Positions 35,556 to 49,638 of a stretch of 64,000 nt of DNA are shown in pieces; position 1 is the first letter of the stretch, and each line of letters opens with the position of its first letter. Under the pieces are notes generated by a model. The model worked only from the letters and a program-made list of their open reading frames with translations. It did not search any database and was not told where the DNA came from. The position numbers and the translations under genes were made by a program. Location of the stretch: contig NC_019678.1 in assembly GCF_000316665.1 (NCBI RefSeq), forward strand, positions 248,001 to 312,000. Reading direction: 5' to 3'. This DNA is from Rivularia sp. PCC 7116. GTDB lineage: Bacteria; Cyanobacteriota; Cyanobacteriia; Cyanobacteriales; Nostocaceae.

Positions 35556-35597
35556 AGGTTTACCAAAATAGCAATCTAAATCAAATTTAATCAAACA

Positions 35598-36191
35598 ATG
35601 AACAACACAGATTACATCACCATCGCTTCTTTAAACCAATATTCATACTGTCCCCATCGCTGTTGGCGCATGTTTTGTTTGGGAGAATTTACCGATAATC
35701 AATACACCATTGAAGGAACTAGCTTACACGAAAGAGTTCACACAGTTAGTGAAAACAATCAGGAAGAAACTTGGCAGATTCGCGCTATTTGGTTGAAGTC
35801 AGAAAAATATAAGTTAATCGGTAAATCAGATTTGATTGAGTTAGAAAATGATGAATGGTATCCCGTGGAATATAAACGAGGAAAAAAAGGTGAATGGGAT
35901 AACGATGAATTACAAGTTTGCGCTCAAGCTCTATGTTTGGAGGAAATGACTGGGAAAGATATTACTACCGGCTATATTTACTATGCTCAAAATAATAAGC
36001 GTCAGTTAGTAGAAATAAACGACGATTTGAGAGAGGAAACTATCGCCACAATTGCTAATGTTACGCAGTTATTAGAAACTGGAAAAATGCCACCCGCAAT
36101 TTATAGCAAGCGTTGTAAAGGATGCAGTCTTTATTCTCAATGCTTACCGATGGCTGTTGATAAAGTCAAACGCTATCAAGAAGCCCAATGA
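35598..36191 (+). CDS. cas4: Cas4 exonuclease (adaptation module)
   Basis: 197 residues of the RecB-like Cas4 family. Iron-sulphur cysteines: first in YCPHRCW (Cys18 or 22), the last cluster CKGCSLYSQC (about 173-182). RecB nuclease motifs: SLHERVH, LIGKSDLIEL (Asp), and PVEYKRGKKG (Glu and Lys). It trims prespacers and selects the PAM together with Cas1-Cas2. Followed after about 100 bp by the broken cas1, so its usual partner is missing or damaged. Confidence 0.93.
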   Translation: MNNTDYITIASLNQYSYCPHRCWRMFCLGEFTDNQYTIEGTSLHERVHTVSENNQEETWQIRAIWLKSEKYKLIGKSDLIELENDEWYPVEYKRGKKGEWDNDELQVCAQALCLEEMTGKDITTGYIYYAQNNKRQLVEINDDLREETIATIANVTQLLETGKMPPAIYSKRCKGCSLYSQCLPMAVDKVKRYQEAQ

Positions 36192-37061
36192 ATCTTCAAT
36201 TTGGGGTTTTTAATTTTAGATTTTTGTTTTGGTTTTAATTTAATATTTTTCGTTGTTCACTGCTCGCTGTTCACTAATAACTGATTAATCATGGGTACTG
36301 TTTACATTACACAAATGGATTCTTTCGTCGGAAAAGTTGACGAACGTCTTACCGTTAAATTTGAAAAAAATAAGATTTTAGATGTTCCTTTAATTAAAGT
36401 CGATGGTGTTGTTGTTTTAGGACGAGCTACTATATCACCTGCGGTAGTTTACGAATTACTAGAACGTCATATTCCTCTCACTTTTCTAACAGAAACCGGT
36501 CGCTATTTAGGCAGACTAGAACCCGAAGTTACTAAAAATCTTTTTCTTCGCAAAGCGCAATGGCGAGCTACTGAAAATTCACCGACATCTGTTGGTGCCG
36601 TACAAAGCTTTGTCAGAGGTAAGCTAAAAAATTACCGCAATGTTATGGTTCGTCGTCAAAGAGAATCAGCAAAACTCGATTTATCAAAAAATATCACTCA
36701 CTTAGAAAATGCTATTGCTCCAATCGACACTACAGAAAATATTGATTCTCTCAGAGGTTTAGAGGGTGCGGGTAGTGCTGCTTATTTCAGTAGTTTCGAT
36801 CAAATGATTCGCACTACAGAGTTTAAATTTACTCGTCGGGTTCGTCGTCCGCCAACAGATCCGGTGAATTCTTTACTTAGCTTCGGCTACTCTCTGCTAA
36901 GACATGATGTCCAAGGTGCAGTTAACATCGTCGGATTTGACCCATATCTAGGATATCTACATTGCGATCGCTATGGAAGACCTTCGCTAGCTTTGGATTT
37001 AATGGAGGAGTTTCGTCCTTTGGTGGTTGATGCGATGGTGTTATCTACTTTAAATAAGTAC

Positions 37062-37829
37062 TTATGCAAAATTAATTGTATATTCTGAACCAAAGTTTAT
37101 AAGAATGTTTTCTACAGCTTCAACTAAAGCAGAATAGCTATCATAAGCATTCACCTCTAGCCATTTATATTTAATAAATCGCCATAATATTTCTATAATA
37201 TTTAAATGAGGAGAGTAGGTAGGTAAAAAGAAAATATCTAATCCTTTCTGTGACCATTCTTGTTCTTTATCCCATAAAAATGAATTTTGATGAACTGAAG
37301 AGTTATCCATTATTAAGACAGTTCTTTTAGTAATTTTTGTACAAAAATCATCTATGCAGGCTATAACTACATCACTATTAATGCTACAATTAAACGTATA
37401 TACTTCTAATTCATTCTGCTTGGTTAAAAAACCTAACACGTTAATTCTTTTACTCGGTTGACTTTTGACAGTCATTTTTTGTTTATTCTCTTGCCATGCG
37501 TAAGGAATATATGGAATTAAACAAAAGCCACTTTCATCTACATATCTAATTTCTATTTCTCCTTCCCGCTCTTTTTCTTTCAATCGTTCTAATTCTTGAA
37601 TCTTTTTATTGTAAAATTCGGGAACGGGGCTTCCAGCAACGCTTCTCTTGATTCTAAACCAACCCATTCCGGCGATTTTCATCACCCTTTTTATTGTGTC
37701 TTTGCTTGCTGGTATTCCCCATTCTTTTTCAATTTTATCTTGGACTTTTTCTAGATTTTTTGGTGTTTCTTTGACCCATTGTTTAATCAGTTTTTCTTGA
37801 TTAATATTAAATAGTGGTTTTACGACCAC
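37062..37829 (-). CDS. IS630 transposase, catalytic part (orfB)
   Basis: 255 residues with the DDE triad: RYVDESGFCL (Asp), VLIMDNSSVHQN (Asp) and PTYSPHLNIIEILWRF (Glu). The apparent start is GTG at 37829 within the overlap with orfA; the native product is most likely a fusion made by a +1 shift at GTAAAACC, giving PGRGRK-PLFNINQEKL, which fits the family linker. The stop codon (37062-37064) lies inside the terminal inverted repeat. Confidence 0.9.
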   Translation of the reverse strand: MVVKPLFNINQEKLIKQWVKETPKNLEKVQDKIEKEWGIPASKDTIKRVMKIAGMGWFRIKRSVAGSPVPEFYNKKIQELERLKEKEREGEIEIRYVDESGFCLIPYIPYAWQENKQKMTVKSQPSKRINVLGFLTKQNELEVYTFNCSINSDVVIACIDDFCTKITKRTVLIMDNSSVHQNSFLWDKEQEWSQKGLDIFFLPTYSPHLNIIEILWRFIKYKWLEVNAYDSYSALVEAVENILINFGSEYTINFA

Positions 37830-38061
37830 GACCTGGATTATTATAGAGTCCTGCTAAACTCTCTGAATCCCAATTATTAAACCAATTATAAATTGTATTA
37901 CGACTAACTTTAAATATTTTAATTAATTCTGATATTTGATAGCCTTGAAAACTTAATTTTATACAGTGCGCTCTCTCTCTTACTTGATAATATTTACTTT
38001 CCTGATAGATTCTATCTAATATTTTTAATGTTTCTTTACTTAACCCTTTAATATGTCTCAT
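37807..38061 (-). CDS. IS630 transposase, DNA-binding part (orfA)
   Basis: 84 residues with a helix-turn-helix, RAHCIKLSFQGYQISELIKIFKVSRNTIYNWFNNWD (about 29-64), and the GRGRKT linker at the end. It binds the element ends. Overlaps orfB by 23 bases. ATG 38061; the element end is 129 bases upstream. Confidence 0.88.
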   Translation of the reverse strand: MRHIKGLSKETLKILDRIYQESKYYQVRERAHCIKLSFQGYQISELIKIFKVSRNTIYNWFNNWDSESLAGLYNNPGRGRKTTI

Positions 38062-38459
38062 TTGATAAAAACTTTATATTGAACGCTCATACTATTTTTT
38101 CACAAAATAGAAGCGAATAATATTTTTATACCTCAAAATAATTCTTTTGAAAATTATTTTAAAATACACAATTAATTTTGCGCTGGTACTTAAGGGATTG
38201 ATTGAACCAAAAGATTTTGAAACCGAACCCGTAAGCAATGCTGTTTCTCTCACCAAAGAAGCACGAAAAACATTTCTCAAACTCTATACCCAAAAAAAAC
38301 AAACTAGATTCACCCATCCGGTAATGAAACGCAAATGTAGCTACCAAGAGGCTTTTGAAATCCAAGCCAGATTATTAGGAAAATATTTGATGGGTGAAAC
38401 CGATAAATACCCACCGTTAGTTCGTTGGTAATCAAGTTAAAAATCATATATAACAATCA

Positions 38460-38732
38460 ATGAATGTTGTTGTCAGTTACGATATTTCCGAAGATAAACG
38501 TCGCACAAAAATTCACAAAGTTCTTAAATCTTACGGACAATGGGTACAATACAGCATTTTTGAGTGTCAACTTACCGATACTCAATATGCTAGATTAAGA
38601 AGTCGTTTGAACAAGTTAATTAAATCCGACACCGATAGCATCCGCTTTTATTTTTTATGTGCCTGCTGCTTTGGTAAAGTAGAACGTATTGGTGGGGAAC
38701 AACCTCGCGACGATAGTATTTTCTTTGCTTAA
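38460..38732 (+). CDS. cas2: Cas2 (adaptation module)
   Basis: 90 residues, ferredoxin-like fold: VVVSYDISEDKRRTKIHKVLKSYG (Asp8, usual for Cas2) and the beta-edge VQYSIFECQLTD, ending FYFLCACCFGKVERIGG. Normally bridges two Cas1 dimers. It starts 28 bp after the cas1 stop and looks intact. Its TAA is followed immediately by the inverted repeat of the leader region. Confidence 0.93.
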   Translation: MNVVVSYDISEDKRRTKIHKVLKSYGQWVQYSIFECQLTDTQYARLRSRLNKLIKSDTDSIRFYFLCACCFGKVERIGGEQPRDDSIFFA

Positions 38733-38959
38733 TTCACGGATGGGTAACTGTTGAAAAACAGGTTTTGAAAAAAATGGCTGAATCCCATATGTAGCAAGCT
38801 TTTGAGACTAAAAAGTGTCGAGGACCATCCGCGAAGCTTACCCAGACTGGGTTTCAGCCATTCCGACCCTTCTCATTTCAACTTTCACGTGCTATGATTA
38901 ACCCATCCGTGAAACCGAACCTTGAAAACCTCATATTGAAAGGCTTTCAGATGCCCACA
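38733..38959 (+). promoter_or_regulatory. CRISPR leader region with nested inverted repeats
   Basis: 227 bp between cas2 and the first repeat. Outer arms TTCACGGATGGGT (38733-38745) and ACCCATCCGTGAA (38901-38913); inner arms ATGGCTGAATCCCA (38774-38787) and TGGGTTTCAGCCAT (38848-38861, one mismatch). A small hairpin ACCCAGACTGGGT (38840-38852) overlaps the inner right arm, so the two cannot form together. TATGAT (38893-38898) could be the -10 of the array promoter. The leader side is set by repeat orientation and by the degenerate repeat at the far end. Confidence 0.65.
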
Positions 38960-43024
<4,065 letters not shown>

Positions 43025-43146
43025 AATATCATTTTTTAAACTCTTTTCTAGTACTTCACCACATTAAATATCAGGAGAGATTAATTGGTAGGTAGTTGGA
43101 CTATCTTCCCTATCCTATCTACATCTCATTCACAGCAGGGAAAGTG

Positions 43147-44188
<1,042 letters not shown>

Positions 44189-44686
44189 GTGCGGCTAATC
44201 AGCATGAAATTCTCTAGAAAATACATGAACCTGGCAAATACATTTTCAATGGACAAAAATCATACTTGCGAACCACCTTTAGTTTTAGTAGTAGAAGATA
44301 ATGAAGATAATTTATTTTTAATCAGTCATATTCTTGAGTCCCTGGGTTGTAGAGTTATTTTTCAAAGAGTTGGAAGTGAAGCAACAGTAATTTTAGCTAA
44401 AGAACACCACCCCGATTTAATACTGCTTGATATTGTTCTACCAGATGTTAGCGGTATCGATATTTTACAACTTTTGAGACAAGAACCTTTAACTTGCGAT
44501 CTTCCTGCGATTGCTGTAACAGCTTTAGCTACGGAACAGAATCGCGAAAATATTATTAGAGCAGGATTTAATAACTATATTATTAAACCTTACTTGATTG
44601 AAGAATTAGAGGAAATGATATTTCCTTATATTTGTGGAAAATTAAATAGCTCATCGAAATATGTTGTTGGTCAAGATAAGTTGTAA
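44189..44686 (+). CDS. Single-domain response regulator
   Basis: Up to 165 residues, a lone receiver domain: LVLVVEDNEDN (Asp37/Asp40 acidic pocket), phosphoacceptor in LILLDIVLPD (Asp81), VTALA (Thr) and IIKPY (Lys). No output domain, so it relays phosphate or acts by protein contact, like CheY/DivK types. The start is uncertain: GTG 44189, ATG 44204, 44225 or 44249; the family core begins near residue 29, so ATG 44249 would suffice. Close to two sensor kinases on the opposite strand. Confidence 0.85.
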   Translation: MRLISMKFSRKYMNLANTFSMDKNHTCEPPLVLVVEDNEDNLFLISHILESLGCRVIFQRVGSEATVILAKEHHPDLILLDIVLPDVSGIDILQLLRQEPLTCDLPAIAVTALATEQNRENIIRAGFNNYIIKPYLIEELEEMIFPYICGKLNSSSKYVVGQDKL

Positions 44687-44844
44687 TCACTAAGTTATGT
44701 TTTCACTATTTTTGTTTTAAAATATAAAATTAGGTTCAGTTAGCTACTTATTATCCGGCTTAAATTTCAATAGCTTTTAAACTAATTAATAGTTATGAAC
44801 TACCTATCATAACGGATAAGTTGAGGCTAAATTAATCGTGCATT

Positions 44845-44925
44845 TGTCATTGCGAGTGGAACGTTTGCCGCACATAAAGGTGAACGCTGAATGCTTCGTT
44901 TCACTCCGTTCAATTCGCAATGACA
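44845..44925. repeat. Interspersed inverted repeat between convergent genes
   Basis: TGTCATTGCGAGTGGAACG pairs imperfectly with CGTTCAATTCGCAATGACA. It is a common type of palindromic repeat and may end both flanking transcripts. Confidence 0.6.
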
Positions 44926-44963
44926 CTGTGTAATTAATTTTGTTTAATTACTTCTAATATTAT

Positions 44964-46088
44964 TTAATCTTCTGATGCTTTTGGTAGTACAACTGTAAAT
45001 ATGCTACCTTTGCCAAGTTCGGAAGAAAACTCTATTTTTGCATTGTGAGTTTCTGCAATTCTGTTGGATAGATGAAGTCCCAAACCGCTGCCAGAACGTT
45101 TGTTTTTACCGGAGCGAAAACGTTCAAATATAGTTGTTTTGTCTTCCTCTGCTATTCCATATCCCGTATCTTCTACATCTACTTTTACCCATTCTTCTCC
45201 GGCATTAGATGTAAATTCGGATAAACGTACTTCTATTTGACCTTCATCGGTAAATTTGATTGCATTCCCAATTAAGTTACTAACTACACGCCGCAATTCT
45301 AATCTATCACCATTTACTGCACTCTTATCTTTACTTTCTTCGGTTAAATTATTTTTGAATTCAAGCTGCAAATCTCTTTCTTCAGCTAAGGGACTCAACT
45401 CCTGAACTACTTCCTCAACTATAGAATACATGCTACAGCTTTCAAAGTTCATGGTTTTTTTCCCTGCTTCAAACCGCGATACCTCTAGCAATGTATTCAC
45501 CATTTCCAATAAATTATTATTACTACGAACCATTGCAGCGATCGCCTTTTTCATTTCGGGGGAAATTTTGCAAAATGTTTCTTGCAAAAACAGATTGAGC
45601 ATTCTATCCGCAGCAACCAAAGGGGTTCGTAAATCATGTGTTAAGCGGGAAACAAAATCTTCACGCTGACGAGCCATTTGTTTCTGTGCGTCGATGCTAT
45701 GCTTAAGGCGCAGAAGACTGCGTACTCTGGCAAGTAGCTCGTCAGTATCAAAAGGTTTACGGATAAAGTCATCTGCACCAGCATCCAAACCCTCAACAAC
45801 GCTAACGTCGTCAAAAGCTGTAACTAATAAGATAGGAATATAGTTATCATCAGTAATGCTGCGAATACGTCGGGTAACTTCGTAACCATCGATTTCCGGC
45901 ATCATTACATCTAAAAGTATCAAACTTGGTGGAGTTTTCTTAACTTCTTTTATTGCTGTTCCACCATCAGTTACTAATTTAACTTCGTATCCTTCGCTTT
46001 CTAAAAGTGCCTGGACTAAAAACAGATTGTCGGGGATATCGTCAACTGCTAATATACGGTCTAATACCTGCGAATCTTGAATTGACAT
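44964..46088 (-). CDS. Hybrid receiver-histidine kinase
   Basis: 374 residues: N-terminal receiver (10-125) with phosphoacceptor Asp60 in LILLDVMMPEIDG and Lys111, then HisKA with SRLTHDLRTPL (His151), and HATPase with NLIGNAIKFTDEG (N box), DTGYGIAEED (G1) and GSGLGLHLS (G2). No membrane segment or PAS/GAF domain, so a soluble kinase receiving its signal through the receiver. The gene lies 98 bp downstream of the next kinase on the same strand, so the two may be co-transcribed. Confidence 0.93.
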   Translation of the reverse strand: MSIQDSQVLDRILAVDDIPDNLFLVQALLESEGYEVKLVTDGGTAIKEVKKTPPSLILLDVMMPEIDGYEVTRRIRSITDDNYIPILLVTAFDDVSVVEGLDAGADDFIRKPFDTDELLARVRSLLRLKHSIDAQKQMARQREDFVSRLTHDLRTPLVAADRMLNLFLQETFCKISPEMKKAIAAMVRSNNNLLEMVNTLLEVSRFEAGKKTMNFESCSMYSIVEEVVQELSPLAEERDLQLEFKNNLTEESKDKSAVNGDRLELRRVVSNLIGNAIKFTDEGQIEVRLSEFTSNAGEEWVKVDVEDTGYGIAEEDKTTIFERFRSGKNKRSGSGLGLHLSNRIAETHNAKIEFSSELGKGSIFTVVLPKASED

Positions 46089-46186
46089 AATTTAATTTTG
46101 ACAAATTTTGGAAACATATTATAGAAAAGGCGGGTTTAGAGAGATACGTGTCGTAGTTACCCCTGCTATTTTGATGAATTTTTTCG

Positions 46187-47473
46187 TTAATACTCTCCTT
46201 TTTGATGACTCATAAGCCTTCTTGAAGATAAATCAAGATTTTTTTTAGCAATTTCTCGATCTAAAACAGATGATACTTGCCGTGGTAATTCTATACGAAA
46301 CAATGCACCTTGTCCTAATTCACTTTCAATTGTAATCTTACCGTCCATCATCCTTACTAATGCTTGGACTATGGATAAACCCAAACCCGTACCTTCAAAT
46401 TTACGATTAGTACTTTGATCGAGTTGCTTGAAAGGTTCAAAGATATGCTGTATATTCTCAGGAGCTATACCAATTCCCGTATCTGCAACTACTAATTCAA
46501 TATTGTTGTCGGAAATATCTGTAACTTTAATTTCTACGCAGCCATTTGGCGTAAATTTAATTGCATTAGAAAGTAACTTGTTTAGAATCTGTCGCACCCG
46601 CAGCGAATCATTATATAAAGTCGGATTTTCTAAACTGATATCGACATTCACAGAAAGTTTTTTTGCTTCTGCGAAAGAATGCATATCCGCAACGGTAACT
46701 TTCACCAGTTTTGCTAAATCGAATCTTTCTGGTTTTAATTCTAACTTTTCTGCTTGTAGCTTGGAATAATCTAAAACTTCATTCAACAGCATCAATAAAT
46801 TTTTGCCGTTATTAAGAATACGTTCTACCATATCTTTTTGTGGTTTTGAGATTATGCCGCACTTTGGACGCAATAATAACTGAGAAAACCCAATTATTGC
46901 ATTCATCGGAGTCCGCAATTCGTGAGATATAGTTGCCAAAAATTGCGATTTTAATTCAAATACTTCGGTTAATTTAATTTTTTGTATTGCAATTTGTTGT
47001 TGTTGTTGCTCAATTTGTTGCTTTTGATTGAGAATTAATTTGTTGTTTTGTTCTAGCTGCTGATGGAGCCGATTTAGCTGAGCTTGAATTCCGTAGATTC
47101 GTAGAGCATTACGCAGTGCAGATTCTAAAATTTCTTTAGAGAATGACGATTTTTTAAGATAATCAATAGCCCCAGCTTCTATAAATTGTTTTGCACTGAG
47201 TTCATCGTTATTTTCGACAATAGCTATAATAGGAACCAACTTTTTGAAGTTGGTTAGTTCTTTTAATAAATCTATAGCTTGAGCATGAGAGCCACAATTA
47301 CCTAAAAATACAAAGTCAAAATAATTATCCTCAAAAGTATCTATACCTTTATGACTTGCAACTATTTCTAATTGTTTTTGTTCAAGACCATAGTTATTGA
47401 AAGCACGAAGTATTTTCGTCCTAGCGATTTCGTCATCTTCAATAATTAGAATCTTTAACTTCTCATCCATCAC
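46187..47473 (-). CDS. Histidine kinase with degenerate N-terminal receiver
   Basis: 428 residues: receiver-like domain (about 6-125) with the acidic pocket IIEDDE kept and Lys107 (DYLKKSS), but the phosphoacceptor position reads FVFLGNCG instead of LLD, so Gly replaces Asp. Then a Gln-rich coiled coil (about 133-170), HisKA FLATISHELRTPM (His184), and HATPase with KLLSNAIKFTPNG, DTGIGIAPEN and GTGLGLSIV. The kinase half looks active; the front domain is a pseudo-receiver that may bind a partner. Soluble. A 1.4 kb gap lies upstream. Confidence 0.9.
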   Translation of the reverse strand: MMDEKLKILIIEDDEIARTKILRAFNNYGLEQKQLEIVASHKGIDTFEDNYFDFVFLGNCGSHAQAIDLLKELTNFKKLVPIIAIVENNDELSAKQFIEAGAIDYLKKSSFSKEILESALRNALRIYGIQAQLNRLHQQLEQNNKLILNQKQQIEQQQQQIAIQKIKLTEVFELKSQFLATISHELRTPMNAIIGFSQLLLRPKCGIISKPQKDMVERILNNGKNLLMLLNEVLDYSKLQAEKLELKPERFDLAKLVKVTVADMHSFAEAKKLSVNVDISLENPTLYNDSLRVRQILNKLLSNAIKFTPNGCVEIKVTDISDNNIELVVADTGIGIAPENIQHIFEPFKQLDQSTNRKFEGTGLGLSIVQALVRMMDGKITIESELGQGALFRIELPRQVSSVLDREIAKKNLDLSSRRLMSHQKGEY

Positions 47474-48918
47474 TGTTTCGCCTTAATTGCTACTTCGGCT
47501 ATCAGATATTAATTAATCAATCAATCGAACATCTTATGCTATTTAAAAATTATTATATTACTTTTCTAAATGCTTGATAAACTTAATTATTTTCATACGT
47601 TTTATATACATTCAATGAGAATATCATTAATATTGGTATTTTCATCTATATGCGAATTTTAATTTTAAATTCAATGTATTTAAGCCATTTTTCGCGCTCG
47701 TTATACAAAATTAATTTTTCAATTATTTAGTTCATATGCACTGAAATTATAATCAATCTATTTACTAATAATACATATCACAGCTATATTATAAACTTAT
47801 TCAAACGCTTGATTTTGTAGTCTTTCATTCAATCTTTACAACAATAAAAAATATAAATAGTTAGCTTACAATGAAAAATAAATAATTAGTCAATAATTAC
47901 TTAGTAATTACTTAACTAAATTTTATTGTCTCATATATCCGTACTGCAGTTGATAAAACGCAAATCCGGTATTTTGGAGAACTCCGTATTTACTCAGCTT
48001 GACGAAACAGCATAAGTTTTGTGCCGTAAATCTGAAGCAAATGGATATATATTAAGCCAAGTAATAAAAATAAGTTGTTTAAACTTTTTATTTTTTGAGT
48101 TAATATTTATACATTTTTTGAAACTGAACATATTTTACGTAAATACATTTTTATTCGTCGTCAGTCTTTAGTATGAGTTTGTTTATAAATTGACATTTTG
48201 CAGCACTAGCTCTATTCCTGATTGATTTCTTAATAACTTAAAAACAAAATATTCACGCTGTATCGTGCGGCTTATCATGCTTGTAGTAAGAGCAAACCAG
48301 TTGATAGAGTGTTTGTTGAATTCGGGATGCAATCAGTCATTTTATATTTAAAATAATTAGCTTATATAAATCAATAGTGATAGGAAAAAAGTTAGATACA
48401 AAATAGTTTTAGCGAGCGCCTTAGATAATATTCTGTCTTATATCTGTCTTAGATAAGATATAAAACAGTTATGCACCAAGCTTAAATGTGTTTATATCCG
48501 TAGAGCTTCATTTCAGTTTGGAGCGTCTTAACTTTTATTTAAAATAAAGAACTATATTATAGCCTATAATCATAGTCTAAGTTCAAAATATATTGCCCTT
48601 TTTTAGTATAAACAGCCTTAGCGCTTTACAGAAACTTGAATTTGCTATAGTTTGAATTAAAATGAGAGATATATATATATTTGATATCTATAAATTTGAT
48701 CGGAAGTTGCGAACTAATCATCTTGATTTTGTCATATATCTTCAGTTATATATTGACCTATATCAAAGGTCTAATTAAACAAGGAGCCATTGCTTCTATC
48801 GACAGATGTATTGTTGAGACAAAAACATCTATCTTTAGTTTTAGAAGCATATGATAAAACATTCAACCTTCAAGAAGATTTTGAGATATATTAAATAAAA
48901 AATAAGCTGAGCATAGCG
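47474..48918. other. 1.4 kb AT-rich gap between a kinase and a regulator
   Basis: No full-length gene is visible on either strand. Features noted: CTTAGATAATATTCTGTC near 48419 followed by TCTTAGATAAGATA (imperfect direct repeats), TATATATATAT at 48670-48680, and hairpin GACCTATATCAAAGGTC (48756-48772). AAGGAG (48781-48786) precedes a 34-codon frame starting TTG 48790 and ending 48894, MLLSTDVLLRQKHLSLVLEA and so on, whose start is only 3 bases from the AAGGAG; I doubt it. It could hold long untranslated leaders or small RNAs. Confidence 0.5.
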
Positions 48919-49638
48919 ATGAGTGAAATTAGTATTGTTTTAATTGAAGACCATGATTTAACTCGAATGGGTATAAAAGCTGCCCTACAGGCAAATAGCG
49001 AATTGCAAGTTATAGGAGAAGCTGCTAATGGTACGAGAGGGCTAAAAATGTTAGAAAGCATGAAGCCAGATGTAGCGCTTGTAGACATTGGCTTACCAGA
49101 TATTGATGGTATTGAGCTTACTCGTAAGTTTAGAGAATATCAAAGTAGCGTAAATGATACTTCTACAAAAATTCTGGTTTTAACCATGAATCATACGGAT
49201 GATACCGTACTTGCTGCTTTTGCAGCAGGGGCTGATTCATATTATATGAAGGATACAAGCATTGATAAGTTGACTGAAGCTATTCACTCAACTTATTCCG
49301 GCAATTCTTGGATAGATCCAGCGATCGCTAATATAGTATTGCAGCAGATAAGGCAGGAAATCTCGGACGAACAAATATCTGCTCAAGCAAAGACAGTCAA
49401 AATTGAAGCACTTTCTAGCGAGTACGAGCAAGTTTTAGAAACCTATCCCTTAACTCAAAGAGAATTAGAAATACTTGAATTAATCGTAGCGGGAAAAAGC
49501 AATGGCGAAATTGCCGAGCAGTTGTATATCACAGTTGGTACGGTAAAGACTCACGTTCGTAATATTCTTAACAAGCTTTGTGCTGACGATCGCACGCAAG
49601 CAGCAGTTAGAGCATTGCGTTCGGGATTAGTAACATAA
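48919..49638 (+). CDS. NarL/FixJ-family response regulator
   Basis: 239 residues: receiver (1-120) with acidic pocket IEDHD, phosphoacceptor Asp56 in VALVDIGLPDIDG, LTMNH and YMKDTS (Lys), a linker, then LuxR-type helix-turn-helix (about 174-236) LTQRELEILELIVAGKSNGEIAEQ and VGTVKTHVRNILNKL. A DNA-binding transcription factor; the kinases at 44964 and 46187 are possible partners by position. A 100 bp gap separates it from the next gene, which may be co-transcribed. Confidence 0.93.
   Translation: MSEISIVLIEDHDLTRMGIKAALQANSELQVIGEAANGTRGLKMLESMKPDVALVDIGLPDIDGIELTRKFREYQSSVNDTSTKILVLTMNHTDDTVLAAFAAGADSYYMKDTSIDKLTEAIHSTYSGNSWIDPAIANIVLQQIRQEISDEQISAQAKTVKIEALSSEYEQVLETYPLTQRELEILELIVAGKSNGEIAEQLYITVGTVKTHVRNILNKLCADDRTQAAVRALRSGLVT

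Larger units (their letters stand above)
37057..38190 (-). mobile_element. IS630-family insertion sequence in cas1 (1134 bp)
   Basis: Ends begin AGTAC on both sides; inverted repeats share GCAAAATTAATTGT then A/G-TATT (left 37066-37084, right 38162-38182). The target TA is duplicated at 37055-37056 and 38191-38192, as in IS630/Tc1-mariner elements. Contains two overlapping minus-strand frames for a transposase, antisense to cas1. Both cas1 halves are undecayed, suggesting a recent event. Confidence 0.92.
36291..38431 (+). pseudogene. cas1: cas1 interrupted by an IS630-family element
   Basis: The left part (36291-37056) encodes Cas1 residues 1-256 including GLEGAGSAAYF (Glu), YLHCDRYGRPSLALDLMEEFRP (His, Glu), so all metal ligands are retained. 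The right part (38193-38431) encodes the last 78 residues, GLIEPKDFETEPVS to YPPLVRW. Removing 37057-38190 and one TA copy gives LNK-GLIEP in frame, 334 residues, normal for I-D Cas1. As it stands, the left ORF runs 9 codons into the insertion (YLCKINCIF) and the right one lacks a proper start. A truncated protein without the C-terminal helices is unlikely to integrate spacers. Confidence 0.93.

Noticed and set aside
48790-48894. 34-codon frame beginning TTG after AAGGAG
   Set aside because: Spacing of 3 bases to the start is too short and no motif is present; mentioned only within the gap entry.
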